The notes below the pieces were generated by a model, which was not told the origin of the DNA, ran no database searches, and saw only the letters and a program-made list of their open reading frames with translations. Positions 1-9,374 of a stretch of DNA of 26,860 nt are shown one piece after another (position 1 is the stretch's first letter; each line of letters starts with the position of its first letter). The DNA is from Saccoglossus kowalevskii (Eukaryota > Hemichordata > Enteropneusta > Harrimaniidae). A program made the position numbers and the translations under genes. The DNA is taken from NCBI RefSeq assembly GCF_000003605.2, contig NW_003146296.1, forward strand, positions 172,666 to 199,525, read 5' to 3'.

Positions 1-96
1 AAATATGACAAAGTTTGTCGAATCCCACGCGATGTTTGACGCGACTACGACGCTATGACCTTTGTTTGTCCTGTTTTTACGTTCGATTTCACGCAT
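1..96 (-). CDS. Possible 5' coding exon of an unidentified gene, running off the left edge
   Basis: On the minus strand an ATG at 96-94 opens a frame of 32 codons that stays open to base 1, beginning MREIERKNRTNKGHSVVV. An in-frame TAG lies about 40 bases upstream, so this would be the first ATG of its frame. The surrounding 120 bases hold about 14 CpG dinucleotides, far denser than the rest of the window, as expected for an unmethylated promoter or first exon. Promoter-type motifs lie upstream on the same strand: an octamer at 132-139, and CCAAT boxes with an E-box at 232-273. I do not recognise the protein. The frame is short and the start context (gcgttATGc) is weak, so chance cannot be excluded. 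Confidence 0.3.
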   Translation of the reverse strand, partial: MREIERKNRTNKGHSVVVASNIAWDSTNFVIF

Positions 97-105
97 AACG
101 CGTGA
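89..105. repeat. Short inverted repeat over the possible start codon
   Basis: Arms TCACGC (89-94) and GCGTGA (100-105) are perfect reverse complements around a 5-base loop. The possible minus-strand start codon (96-94) overlaps the left arm and loop. It could be a small hairpin or a dyad for a DNA-binding protein; no function is shown. Confidence 0.4.
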
Positions 106-131
106 TTCTCGCAGTGTACGGAAAATGGTCT

Positions 132-139
132 ATTTGCAT
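132..139 (-). promoter_or_regulatory. POU octamer motif
   Basis: ATGCAAAT on the minus strand is an exact match to the octamer bound by POU-domain factors. It lies about 36 bases upstream of the minus-strand ATG at 96, inside the CpG-dense left edge. A single 8-mer match is weak alone; its position beside other promoter motifs gives it some weight. Confidence 0.3.
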
Positions 140-231
140 TTGATAAGGCAAAGAGAAGATGAAGTTATTTTTTTGTGGTCGTGACAGATGTGTTCGGTGA
201 CCTCTCAACACTGGGAGAAAAAACCTTCCTC

Positions 232-273
232 ATTGGCTATCAATTGAACACGTGATATATGCTATTAGCCAAT
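232..273. promoter_or_regulatory. Opposed CCAAT boxes flanking a CACGTG E-box
   Basis: ATTGGCTA (232-239) and TAGCCAAT (266-273) form a perfect 8-bp inverted repeat of two CCAAT boxes facing opposite ways. A palindromic E-box CACGTG sits between them at 249-254. NF-Y binds CCAAT, and USF/MITF/Myc-type bHLH factors bind CACGTG; the pair is a familiar promoter combination in animals. It lies 136-177 bases upstream of the possible minus-strand ATG at 96. The motifs are seen directly; promoter activity is inferred. Confidence 0.4.
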
Positions 274-280
274 CAGAAGA

Positions 281-1935
281 CATGAATTTAAACACATTTC
301 AAAATGTGTAACAGTTTTTGTTTTACATACCTTGTCAATCAACACAAGATTAGACACAGGAAAAAGACATCCACACCAACAGAATTCCACGGTGGGAAAA
401 AAACCTTGCAAACGAAACAAAAACACTACATTAGCTACAACAATATTTTACTTAGACATTGCTAAAACAGTTTATAAAAAGGTGAAAAAACAGATAAACG
501 GGACAATTGTTGTTTCTTTACAAATACACACAAATGACAGGAACTCTGTGCGGTAACCAAAAAAGTGCCTCATTTCCTCAAACGTTCTCCTAAATTTTTT
601 TTATCGTTTTTTTTTTTACAGTAACACCGATAATTAGAGCATATATAAACAGCGACATTGTTAACTGAAGGAATAAAAAAATATTAGTAAGTAAAGGAAA
701 AAAAAAACCATTCTTTATGAGATATACATCTGTTCAAAGCGTCATTCGGGGAGTGGTTCTTTTGGAATCGTTTTCTCTTTCTTCCAACTGTTACCTTTTA
801 TACCACAATAACATGTGGGTTAAGGACATGTTTTGAATTTATTTCCTGTTCCGACTTGGGTTCAACTGTTTTTGTGCCTCGAAACACTACATGGCCTTGA
901 CCGTGGTTAGAGCAGTGCGTACATTTGTTCCATTTATGCACCAATCGCAGTTTTCAGATACATAATAGAAATAATCAGTATTTCCGAATCTAATAAGTAT
1001 TAATTATTTCTCTATAAATAATTTTAACTTCTATAATATGCTACATTCTTACTAGCAATGCTCACCGTATCATACACTATCATCGCATGTACAGGAACAA
1101 CATTTCATGAAAAGTTTTTTAATCAATATTACAAGGACGCCAGAGAAATCTTCACAGATGCAATATATCACTGATTTTCCCCTGCAGACAATTTGTTTCC
1201 CACAAAATTAAACCATTTGAACAACATTTTTCCCGCCAAAAAAATTAGTGCAACATTTTGCAACTTTCTAGGCATTTTACTAGAATTATGTTCGTTTTGG
1301 AACAAAATGATATGGCTTTGGATTGGCTACAGGTTTTCTTGATCGACAACTTTGAAATAAAAAAAATATGGAAACAATTAATTTATTTTCTAAAAGATGA
1401 CAAAGTTGGCTTTGGCATTCAAACAGTGGATATATAGTGCCAGGGTCGTTGTACTTTTGATTGAGTTAGAATTACCTATGTAAATTTTTTTTAAAGGGTG
1501 ATAGAATTACTTTGCCTACACATCCTTGGTTCACAACCATAAATAATTTGGAATCAGCTTTCAATGCTTTGTTTATCGCCCCCCCCTATTTCCTGATAAA
1601 AGGAGATACACGTGTCAGTTCCATCTAAGATTATTGACTCTTGCATTTTACATCATTTTGATACATACAGTAAGGTACTCAGGGTTGTATATGCAAAGAA
1701 TCCACCTAATTAATTTACCAACAGCTCCATCGTTTTTTTTTTCATTTATCAAGAAAACATGTATCCTCTGGTTTTAGTAGTGGATTACAAAATTTGGAAT
1801 ACACATGTGTGATTGTCCTAGGGTTGTTTGTTTTGAAAGGAGACGGAGTGGAGGAATATAACTACATTACTGAAAACAACAAAACCAACATGTGAAGATA
1901 ACCAGCATAGCCAATAATTTGATCATGCATTCCTT
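281..1935. other. Non-coding AT-rich stretch
   Basis: No convincing gene. TATA-like sequences occur at 473-480 and 642-649 but have no clear partner gene. There is an 8-base C run at 1579-1586. An E2F-type site at 1227-1241 is listed separately. Open frames here are short and lack coding character. Confidence 0.6.
1227..1241 (+). promoter_or_regulatory. E2F-type site, isolated copy of a repeat-family core
   Basis: TTTTTCCCGCCAAAA matches the canonical E2F/DP palindrome (TTTCCCGCCAAA type). The same core occurs inside two copies of a dispersed repeat, at 12600-12615 and 17103-17118. The sequence around this copy is less clearly related to that repeat, so it may be an old remnant or an independent site. 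Confidence 0.35.
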
Positions 1936-3850
1936 GTTCATTTTGACTCCCTGGAAGTGTTCACTGTGACTCTCTGAATTCCTAGTGGAGTGTTCACTGT
2001 GACTGTCTGGGACCCCAGTGAAGTGTTTATTTTGACTCCCTGGAACCCAAGTGAAGTGTTCACTGTGACTCCCTGGAACCCTAGTGAAGTGTTCACTGTG
2101 ACTCCCTGGAACCTTAGTAAAGTGTTCACTGTGACTCCCTAGAACCTTAGTAAAGTGTTCACTGTGACTCCCTGGAACCCTAGTGAAGTGTTCACTGTGA
2201 CTCTCTGGAACCCTAGTGAAGTGTTCACTGTGACTGTCTGAGACCCTAGTGAAGTGTTCACTGTGACTCCCTGGAACCCCAGTGAAGTGTTTATTTTGAC
2301 TCTCTGGAACCCCAGTGAAGTGTTTATTTTGACTCCCTGGAACCCCAGTGAAGTGTTTATTTTGACTCCCTGGAACCCTAGTGAAGTGTTCACTGTGACT
2401 CCCTGGAACCCCAGTGAAGTGTTTATTTTGACTCCCTGGAACCCCAGTGAAGTGTTTATTTTGACTCCCTGGAACCCCAGTGAAGTGTTTATTTTGACTC
2501 CCTGGAACCCCAGTGAAGTGTTTATTTTGACTCCCTGGAACCCCAGTGAAGTGTTTATTTTGACTCCCTGGAACCCCAGTGAAGTGTTCACTGTGACTCC
2601 CTGGAACCCCAGTGAAGTGTTTATTTTGACTCCCTGGAACCCTAGTGAAGTGTTCACTGTGACTCTGTGGAACCCTAGTAAAGTGTTCACTGTGACGCTC
2701 TGGAACCCAAGTGAAGTGTTCACTGTGACTCCCTGGAACCCTAGTGAAGTGTTCACTGTGACTCTGTGGAACCCTAGTAAAGTGTTCACTGTGACTCCCT
2801 GGAACCCTGGTGAAGTGTTCACTGTGACTTCGTGGAACCCAAGTGAAGTGTTCACTGTGACTCCGTGGAACCTTAGTAAAGTGTTCACTATGATGCTCTG
2901 GAACCCGAGTGAAGTGTTCACTGTGACGCTCTGGAACCCGAGTGAAGTGTTCACTGTGACTCCGTGGAACCTTAGTAAAGTGTTCACTGTGACGCTCTGG
3001 AACCCGAGTGAAGTGTTCACTGTGACTCCGTGGAACCCTAGTGAAGTGTTCACTGTGACTCTCTGGAACCCTAGTGAAGTGTTCACTGTGACTCTCTGGA
3101 ACCCCAGTGAAGTGTTCACTATGACTCCCTGGAACTCCAGTGAAGTGTTCATTTTGACTCCCTAGAAACCAAGTGAAATGTTCACTGTGACACCCTAGAA
3201 CCCCAATGAAGTTTTCACTGTGACTCCCTAGAACCCTAGTGAAGTTTTCACTGCGACTCCCTGCAACCCTAGTGAAGTGTTCACTGTGACTCCCTAGAAC
3301 CCTAGTGAAGTGTTCACTATGACTCCCTCAAACCCTAGTGAAGTATTCACTGTGACTCCCTAGTGAAGTGTTCACCGTGACTCCCCAGTGAAGTGTTCAC
3401 TGTGACTCCCCAGTGAAGTGTTCACTGTAACTCCCTAGAACCCTCGTGAAGTGTTCACTGTGACTCCCTAGTGAAGTGTTCACTGTGACTCCCCAGTGAA
3501 GTGTTCACTGTAACTCCCTAGAACCCCAATGAAGTGTTCACTGTGACTCCCTAGAACCCCAATGAAGTGTTCACTGTGATTCCCTAAGCACTAGTGAAGT
3601 GTTCACTGTGACACCCTAGAATCCCAATGAAGTGTTCACTGTGATTCCCTGAAACCCTAATGAAGTGTTCACTGTGATTCCCTGAAACCCTAATGAAGTG
3701 TTCACTGTGACTCCCTAGTGAAGTGTTCACTGTGACTCCCCAGTGAAGTGTTCACTGTAACTCCCTAGAACCCCAATGAAGTGCTCACTGTGACTTCCTG
3801 AAACCCTAATGAAGTGTTCACTGTGACTTCCTAGAAGTCTAGTGAAGTGT

Positions 3851-4200
3851 TCACTATAACTCCATGCAACCCTAGTGAAGTGTTCACTGTGACTCCTTAG
3901 AACCCTAGCGAAGTGTTCACTGTGACTCCTTAGAACCCTAGTGAAGTGTTCACTTTGACTCCCTAGAACCCTAGTGAAGTGTTCACTGTGACTCCTTAGA
4001 ACCCTAGTGAAGTGTTCACTATAAATCCATGCAACCCTAGTGAAGTGTTCACTGTGACTCCTTAGAACCCTAGTGAAGTGTTCACTGTGACTCCTCAGAA
4101 CCCTAGTGAAGTGTTCACTTTGACTCCCTAGAACCCTAGTGAAGTGTTCACTGTGACTCCTTAGAACCCTAGTGAAGTGTTCACTGTGACTCCCCAGAAC
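3851..4200. repeat. Higher-order repeat of five 33-bp units (165 bp), about two copies
   Basis: Diagnostic unit variants recur 165 bases apart. The TATAACTCCATGCAACCC unit near 3855 is matched by TATAAATCCATGCAACCC near 4020. The following four units repeat in the same order, including one with TTCACTTTGAC. This indicates duplication of five-unit blocks inside the minisatellite. Confidence 0.85.
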
Positions 4201-4354
4201 CCCAGTGAAGTGTTTACTGCGACTCCCTAGAACCCTAGTGAAGTGTTCACTGTGACTCCCTGCAACCCTATTGAAGTGTTCACTGTGACTTCCTAGAACA
4301 CTAGTGAAATGTTCACTGTGACACCCTGGAAGACCAGTGAAGTGTTCACTGTGA

Positions 4355-4700
4355 TTCCCTGAAACCTTAATGAAGTGTTCACTGTGACTCCCTGCAACCC
4401 TAGTGAAGTGTTCACTGTGACTTCCTAGAAGCCTAGTGAAATGTTCACTGTGACACCCTGGAAGATTAGTGAAATGTTCACTGTGACACCCTAGAACCCC
4501 AATGAAGTGTTCACTGTGATTCCCTGAAACCTTAATGAAGTGTTCACTGTGACTCCCTCCAACCCTAGTGAAGTGTTCATTGTGACTTCCTAGAAGCCTA
4601 GTGAAATGTTCACTGTGACACCCTAAAACCCCAATGAAGTGTTCATTGTGATTCCCTGAAACTCTAATGAAGTTTTCACTGTGACTCTCTGGAACCCTAG
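4355..4700. repeat. Second higher-order block: 165-bp period, then 132 bp
   Basis: The variant CCCTGAAACCTTAATGAAG occurs with its GAAAC at 4361 and again at 4526, a spacing of 165 bases (five units). A related variant follows with GAAAC at 4658, 132 bases later (four units). The third block lacks one unit of the series (the ACACCCTGGAAGATT type). Units between carry matching variants, such as TTCCTAGAAGCC. Confidence 0.8.
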
Positions 4701-4795
4701 TGAAGTGTTCACTGTGACTCCCTAGAAGCCCAGTGAAGTGTTCATTATGACTCCCTAGAACACTAGTGAAGTGTTCACTGTGACTCCCTCAAACT

Positions 4796-5543
4796 CAGAA
4801 ATTGTTAACTGCTGCACAATCTTTTGATTTTCCCAGACGCAAATGACCCAAACAGTCTTATATATAATACTTTAAATTACTCATTTCAAAAAAGGCATGT
4901 ACACCAAATTCAATCACCTGTTGATAATTATTATTAAAAACCATGTATTTTATCAAAAAACCAAGATGGTAATATAATATCTACGGCTTCTCAAAAAACA
5001 TCTATGTACATAAGCAAAAAGTTATTTAGTGGAAGCAGCAAATTTTGGGCCTAGAAAAATAATTTGTATCTGGTTTGGATTCAAACCAGTTAAAAAAATG
5101 TTTCTTTGATTTTCATAATATTTGAATATTTTAGCAAAATAAACCAAATTTCCTTTCCTTTTTTTTTCAGGACTTTCAGTTTTCATTTTCACTGGTATCC
5201 CAATCTTGCAAAAAAAATTTCCTGAGTAAATATATTTACTGCACATCTTTCAAAGGCAAAGTAAATAGTACACACATTCCTCACCATAGAGGGAGCTGTT
5301 CACAGATGGCAAAGCACTGTACATATAAATCAAAGCTTATTGATTGATGCATGGAACTATGATTGATGTTATCATATCTCAAGACAAAGGTCAGATATCA
5401 GAGATGCTTTATTTATAGTTAATAAAAACTGAATATTTACCGAGAGATCCCAAGAGGACTCACCCAGTCAAAATAGAATGGTTTAGACATTTTTTGATTA
5501 CAACTTGATTTGTTGTTTTTAACATTACCTGATTTTAGTTGAA
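4796..5543. other. Non-coding AT-rich flank of the minisatellite
   Basis: No supported gene. A perfect 8-bp hairpin CTGGTTTG/CAAACCAG lies at 5070-5089. A strong pyrimidine tract ending in CAG at 5168-5170 resembles a splice acceptor. An AT-rich frame of about 58 codons follows it, but it has no recognisable content, so I do not call an exon. Confidence 0.5.
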
Positions 5544-5580
5544 TTTCACATCAAAAAGCATTTTAAATTTTGATGTGAAA
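5544..5580. repeat. 13-bp perfect inverted repeat (hairpin)
   Basis: Arms TTTCACATCAAAA (5544-5556) and TTTTGATGTGAAA (5568-5580) are perfect reverse complements around an 11-base loop. Three more pairs form after one mismatch. It could be a solo terminal repeat of a small element, a DNA-level dyad or an RNA hairpin. Confidence 0.75.
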
Positions 5581-5864
5581 ATCACGCATAAGACTTTTTT
5601 TAGTGTGTTTTTGGTATTTTCTGGCATTTGTTAATTGTGCATAACTTATGGATGGTATTGTTGTTATAAATTAGTAAAACTCTGGTGAAAATAAGATTTT
5701 GTTAGAAAAGGTACGCATGAATAAATGCTAGAAAAACAAATCAATTTTGACAAATAAGTTGTTTAGATATCCTTGACATATACAGCATGAATTTTGTGAG
5801 ATTTGAGTTACTGAAAACTGCTTTACTTTTGTGAGAGGCAAATGTGTATGCATTGTATGCGTCA
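5581..5864. other. Non-coding AT-rich stretch
   Basis: Nothing recognised between the 5544-5580 hairpin and the dispersed repeat that follows. Confidence 0.5.
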
Positions 5865-6042
5865 GTTAATTTCGGCAACGTTTGCCAACTTTCATACTTG
5901 CACAATTTATTTCCGATTTCATCAAATTTTTTTATCAAGACGTGTCGGCAATGAGAAATTATGTCCATTTTGTCCAAAATTAACAAAAAAATAAAGAAAA
6001 ATTAAACAAAATTGTGCAAAACTGATGCACCAAAATATGAAC
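5865..6042 (-). repeat. Dispersed repeat family D, copy 1
   Basis: Read on the minus strand, this segment shares ordered words with copies at 12597-12710, 14717-14872 and 16945-17118. These include TTAATTTTGGACAAAATGGA, then a word close to CATAATTTCTCATTG, then sequence related to AAAGTTGGCAAACGTTGCC. The copies are strongly diverged. No terminal repeats or coding region are obvious, so the class is unknown. This copy lacks the E2F-type core seen in copies 2 and 4. Confidence 0.6.
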
Positions 6043-6617
6043 AGAAAAAATAAAGTGTTAAAAAGTAACTTTTGTGTTTCACCACACAATACCACCACCC
6101 CCACCCCCCGCCTGGCTCGCCATATTATCAAATTACAAATTTAATAACAGGTTCAGCACATGAAAATATAATTTAAAAAAAAGAAATGAAAAAAAATGTA
6201 TGCAAATTTGACATTTTGATTTTATTGATTTTCGTCGTCAGAATACTTTACAAATAAAGTGGGGGGTTCAAAATAGACATGACAAAAAACATTATTACAA
6301 ATCTACCAGTAGTATGTCAGTGAATGAATGACAACATTGTTTTATAAATCATTATTTATTAATCGTTAATTATTTTGGAAACTACTAAATCATTATTTCT
6401 CTCTCGTTTAAAAGTTAATTAAATATGTATATTCATATTTATTAGGATTGAATAGAATTACCATCAAGAATAATTTTGATTATATATCATTGATTACATT
6501 TATCACAGATTCAATTTACCCAGTGAATAATTTAGGTGTGGTAGCCACAAAGCAAATTGATTTTAAATTTTAATTTAAACAACCCTGAAATTCCAATTAT
6601 AAAAATCTTAAAAGAAC
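6043..6617. other. Non-coding AT-rich stretch with a C-rich tract
   Basis: A C-rich tract at about 6092-6112 gives a G-rich minus strand. The rest is AT-rich with long A/T homopolymers. No gene seen. Confidence 0.55.
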
Positions 6618-6862
6618 TTAAAATCCTCCCGGGTTATCCTCGCTAGATCGACTTTTCAGCTTCCGTTTCATCAGACCTCCTAGTTGGATCTCAACAACAG
6701 CACCATGTAAGAGCTGTTTGTACTGCCTCCGCTGTTTGCAATACAACCAAATACAAATGAAAATAAATCCGGTTCTTTTTCACGTCCGCCTCTGTAGTCT
6801 CTTGGAAACCGAAATATTGCCTCAGATTGTTCACTCCAAAACGGTTGCCGCATTTCCGCCAT
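6618..6862 (-). CDS. Possible small membrane-protein gene or exon, frame disrupted
   Basis: On the minus strand an ATG at 6862 in the context attaATGGCGGAAATG opens a 60-codon frame (MAEMRQPFWSEQSEAIFR...) ending at 6680. ATGGCGG at a start codon is typical of animal genes with a YY1-type start motif. A second frame on the same strand (6779-6618, 53 codons) overlaps it and looks more protein-like. It has a hydrophobic stretch GFIFICIWLYC, a basic patch CKQRRQYKQ, and a polar tail KRKLKSRSSEDNPGGF before TAA. A one-base shift near the A run at 6776-6780 would join the frames into a protein of roughly 80 residues with one membrane segment. CpG and GC are raised here relative to the flanks. I do not recognise the protein. 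It may be a real small gene with a sequence error, a pseudogene, part of a spliced gene, or chance. Confidence 0.3.
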
Positions 6863-8126
6863 TAATATATGAATCTGGAAAATTGATTGTTTAAAGATAC
6901 AGTTGTGTCAATATTTTCTCTGGAGAAACACATTCTAAGTTTAAGTAGATCATGACAAAGACATAGGCTATGTATGATAGGATTTAATTGTTTTGTTGAG
7001 ACCAACCAAAAAACATACCATAATATTTTTGTTCTGTTTCTAATATCTCAAGAAAATAAAATAACAAAAAAAAACAAATAAAACTAAAAATTTTATTGTA
7101 TATTCATAAAATTATTAAGGATAATTTGTAATAAAATTATCTCACAAGAACTTAATTTTTATTTTTTTGTAAAATTATCTCACTTTCTAAATATTCATTG
7201 TACACAATTGATGGAAACATATTTATTTTTTTTTCACATGACAAACAACAACAATTTATTTCCCAAATATATATAAGACTTTTAGAATGTCAATTTAATT
7301 AAAAAAAGTGACAGCAAAATACAATGAGTACAAATACTTGCAAGCTCACGGTTATTCGCACAGGTCTAAGACACACAGCTTATTATACAGTGAGTGGAAT
7401 GCTGCAGTTAACATATGGAGAAAAATTTGTACTTAATAAATTTAAACTTGCCATAAGAATGATAAAACAGACTTGTGCACTACGAGTTCAGGCAGTAACT
7501 TTGGAAAAATGTGTTAAACATTGATCAGACATTCTCTAAAAGTTAGGAAGCATGGGAATACGGTTGTCAATATGCCGTACAAATGTTTGTCTAAAGGATT
7601 ACCTGTTCGTCAATTTGTAGGTCAAAAAAGGTGGTTTTACGCTCAACAACACTCCTGAAAGAAAGAAAAGAAAAACTTGTTGAATACATACTATAAAACT
7701 GTGTTACTTTCAGGATGGACGAATTTTGCAAAATTATACAACTCAAGCGAAAATAGATAATGTTGTTGCAGTGAAAATTTCAAAAATTATGTACGCGTGT
7801 AAGACCCCACAATTAAAAACCTCAAATTATACAATTCGGTGAATTGTTGGTAGCTAGAATTTTAATTCCTATTAAGTATTTTCACTTAATAAACTCGGTT
7901 TCCGTGACAATTAAAGTGAGAGACACGAAGCTATCTCTATTTTGTTTACTATACTCTTCAATCAATTCATCCAGCTCTTGTTTACTCGGCTCTCGTTTAC
8001 TCAAGGTACAGGTGTTGTGAAGCGATGCGCATCTAAGACATTCACTTCCTTTCAACTTTCTATGCTCCAGATAAAATGAAAGCTCATCATTAGTGTGTCT
8101 GAGCGGTTGCTTCCTGTTTAATTAAC
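6863..8126. other. Non-coding AT-rich stretch
   Basis: No supported gene. A 66-codon ATG frame at 7324-7524 has no recognisable content and is within chance expectation. The rest is A/T-rich with homopolymers. Confidence 0.5.
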
Positions 8127-8220
8127 TCACTGACTCATGAATCAACAAAAAGAATTGGGTTTTGTTTGTCTTTGTTTCACTGACTCATGAATCAACAAAA
8201 AGAATTGGGTTTTGTTTGTC
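8127..8220. repeat. 50-bp tandem duplication carrying an AP-1 site in each copy
   Basis: Bases from 8127 repeat from 8177 with almost no differences; the second copy ends at 8220. Each copy holds TGACTCATGAATCA (8131-8144 and 8181-8194), an exact AP-1 site TGACTCA next to a second near-site TGAATCA in palindromic arrangement. The near identity suggests a recent duplication. Confidence 0.9.
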
Positions 8221-9360
8221 TATTTGCTTTGCAATGTTATTGTACTTGTGGTTTAATGTTCTGAATTGAACGCTCATTAATTATCTCTAAATTGTGATTA
8301 GCGAAAAGGATGCGAGTGGGATTTTTGTCTGTGGATTAGATAAGCCATGGAGTTCCACATTCAAACAAGTCCAGTTTTCAGCAGTAGTCTTCTTCTTCTG
8401 GCAACTGGAAGACACGGAATCACAAATACCGTTACTCATTATCACTCAAATTTGTGTTTTTTTAAAATAAAACTGCAATGCCAACCAAACAGATAAAAAC
8501 AATTTCTTTTTTGTTGATTTGTTCAGTGCCCTTTCGCACGTTTTGTGTTTGTTGATTGCTTTGGAAAGTTTTTTTTCATTTTACGGGTAACCAGAAATAA
8601 ACTTTTCATATTTCTTTTCTACTTTTTATCAATAATTAACAACATCTACAATTTAGAGAAATTCTGTAAATGCCCTCAACATTTTTGTAGGAAAAGAGAA
8701 ACTTTTGATGACTGTAAATGGTCACAAAATCCATTATATGAATGAAAAACCCACATGACTTAGTTGGAAAACCAAATTGTTTGTATAAAATGCATATGAC
8801 CAATATATTTTAGGAGAATTATATAACTTTAGAATTTTAATGAAATATTGAAATCTAATCTGAAACAGCTGGGGCTATTAGATTTTCATTTATGAGGGAT
8901 ATGTCATATGTTCTTCTTGGGTGGGGTCAATGACATGTTGTAGTTGGGGGTTCAACAAATGAAACAGTTGTGAAACTTTTACTACAACAGATTATTTATT
9001 ACACCGTACATATTTCATCAAAATTTTCAACAATCATTCAGAAATAATCTATTCTTTAACTTTTATTCCTCTTCATCTTTCATGAAACTCTCCCCCAATC
9101 CAAATCTTTTCATTCAAATCTTGTTGGGGGATTGGAGTGGGGGACTGTTTTGTTCCAACATTAAGGGAGTATGATGTGTTTTTCTCTTTTTTTCATTCAA
9201 AAATGACTTTTGTGATAGCAAATGTATACACACAGAGGAGGGGGGGAGGGGGTGAATGTTCAGATGCACATGTTATGAACATGTGAATGAAGAAGATTAA
9301 TAGAAAAATTAAATTTTAATAAATTCATTTCTACATATGTCTTCACTAGCAATTATAACG
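8221..9360. other. Non-coding stretch with plus-strand G runs
   Basis: Runs of four or more G occur on the plus strand between about 8915 and 9252, ending with seven and five G split by one A (9240-9252). No gene seen. The 66-codon frame at 8545-8745 is AT-rich and not recognisable. Confidence 0.5.
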
Positions 9361-9374
9361 TATATATATATATA
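9361..9374. repeat. (TA)7 microsatellite
   Basis: Seven TA dinucleotides in a row. Confidence 0.9.

Larger units (their letters stand above)
1936..4795. repeat. 33-bp minisatellite array, about 85-90 units
   Basis: A tandem array with a basic period of 33 bp; unit starts at 2281 and 2314 show the spacing. Each unit has AGTGAAGTGTTCACTGTGAC followed by CTCCCTGGAACCC-type sequence. Many units contain the perfect dyad AGTGAA-GTG-TTCACT, and those preceded by C extend it to 7-bp arms. From about 2040 to 3165 the unit usually reads CCCTGG, and the array is open on both strands because 33 is a multiple of three. From about 3165 on it mostly reads CCCTAG or CCTTAG, which puts TAG into the same frames. 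Some units are 25 bp, lacking 8 bases. A variant with TTTATTTTGAC in place of TTCACTGTGAC clusters at about 2281-2640. I regard it as non-coding satellite DNA. Confidence 0.97.

Noticed and set aside
2139-3165. Open frames of 303 codons (plus) and 337 codons (minus) over the 33-bp array
   Set aside because: Both arise because the period is a multiple of three and the CCCTGG units lack stops. They overlap on opposite strands, have only repeat content and end where the unit type changes.
5070-5089. GGATTCAAACC as a tRNA B box
   Set aside because: No A box, no cloverleaf and no acceptor stem; the bases are part of an 8-bp hairpin.
5171-5260. Exon after a strong pyrimidine-CAG tract
   Set aside because: The open frame is A/T-driven and the donor (GTAAAT) is weak; similar chance exons occur elsewhere in the window.
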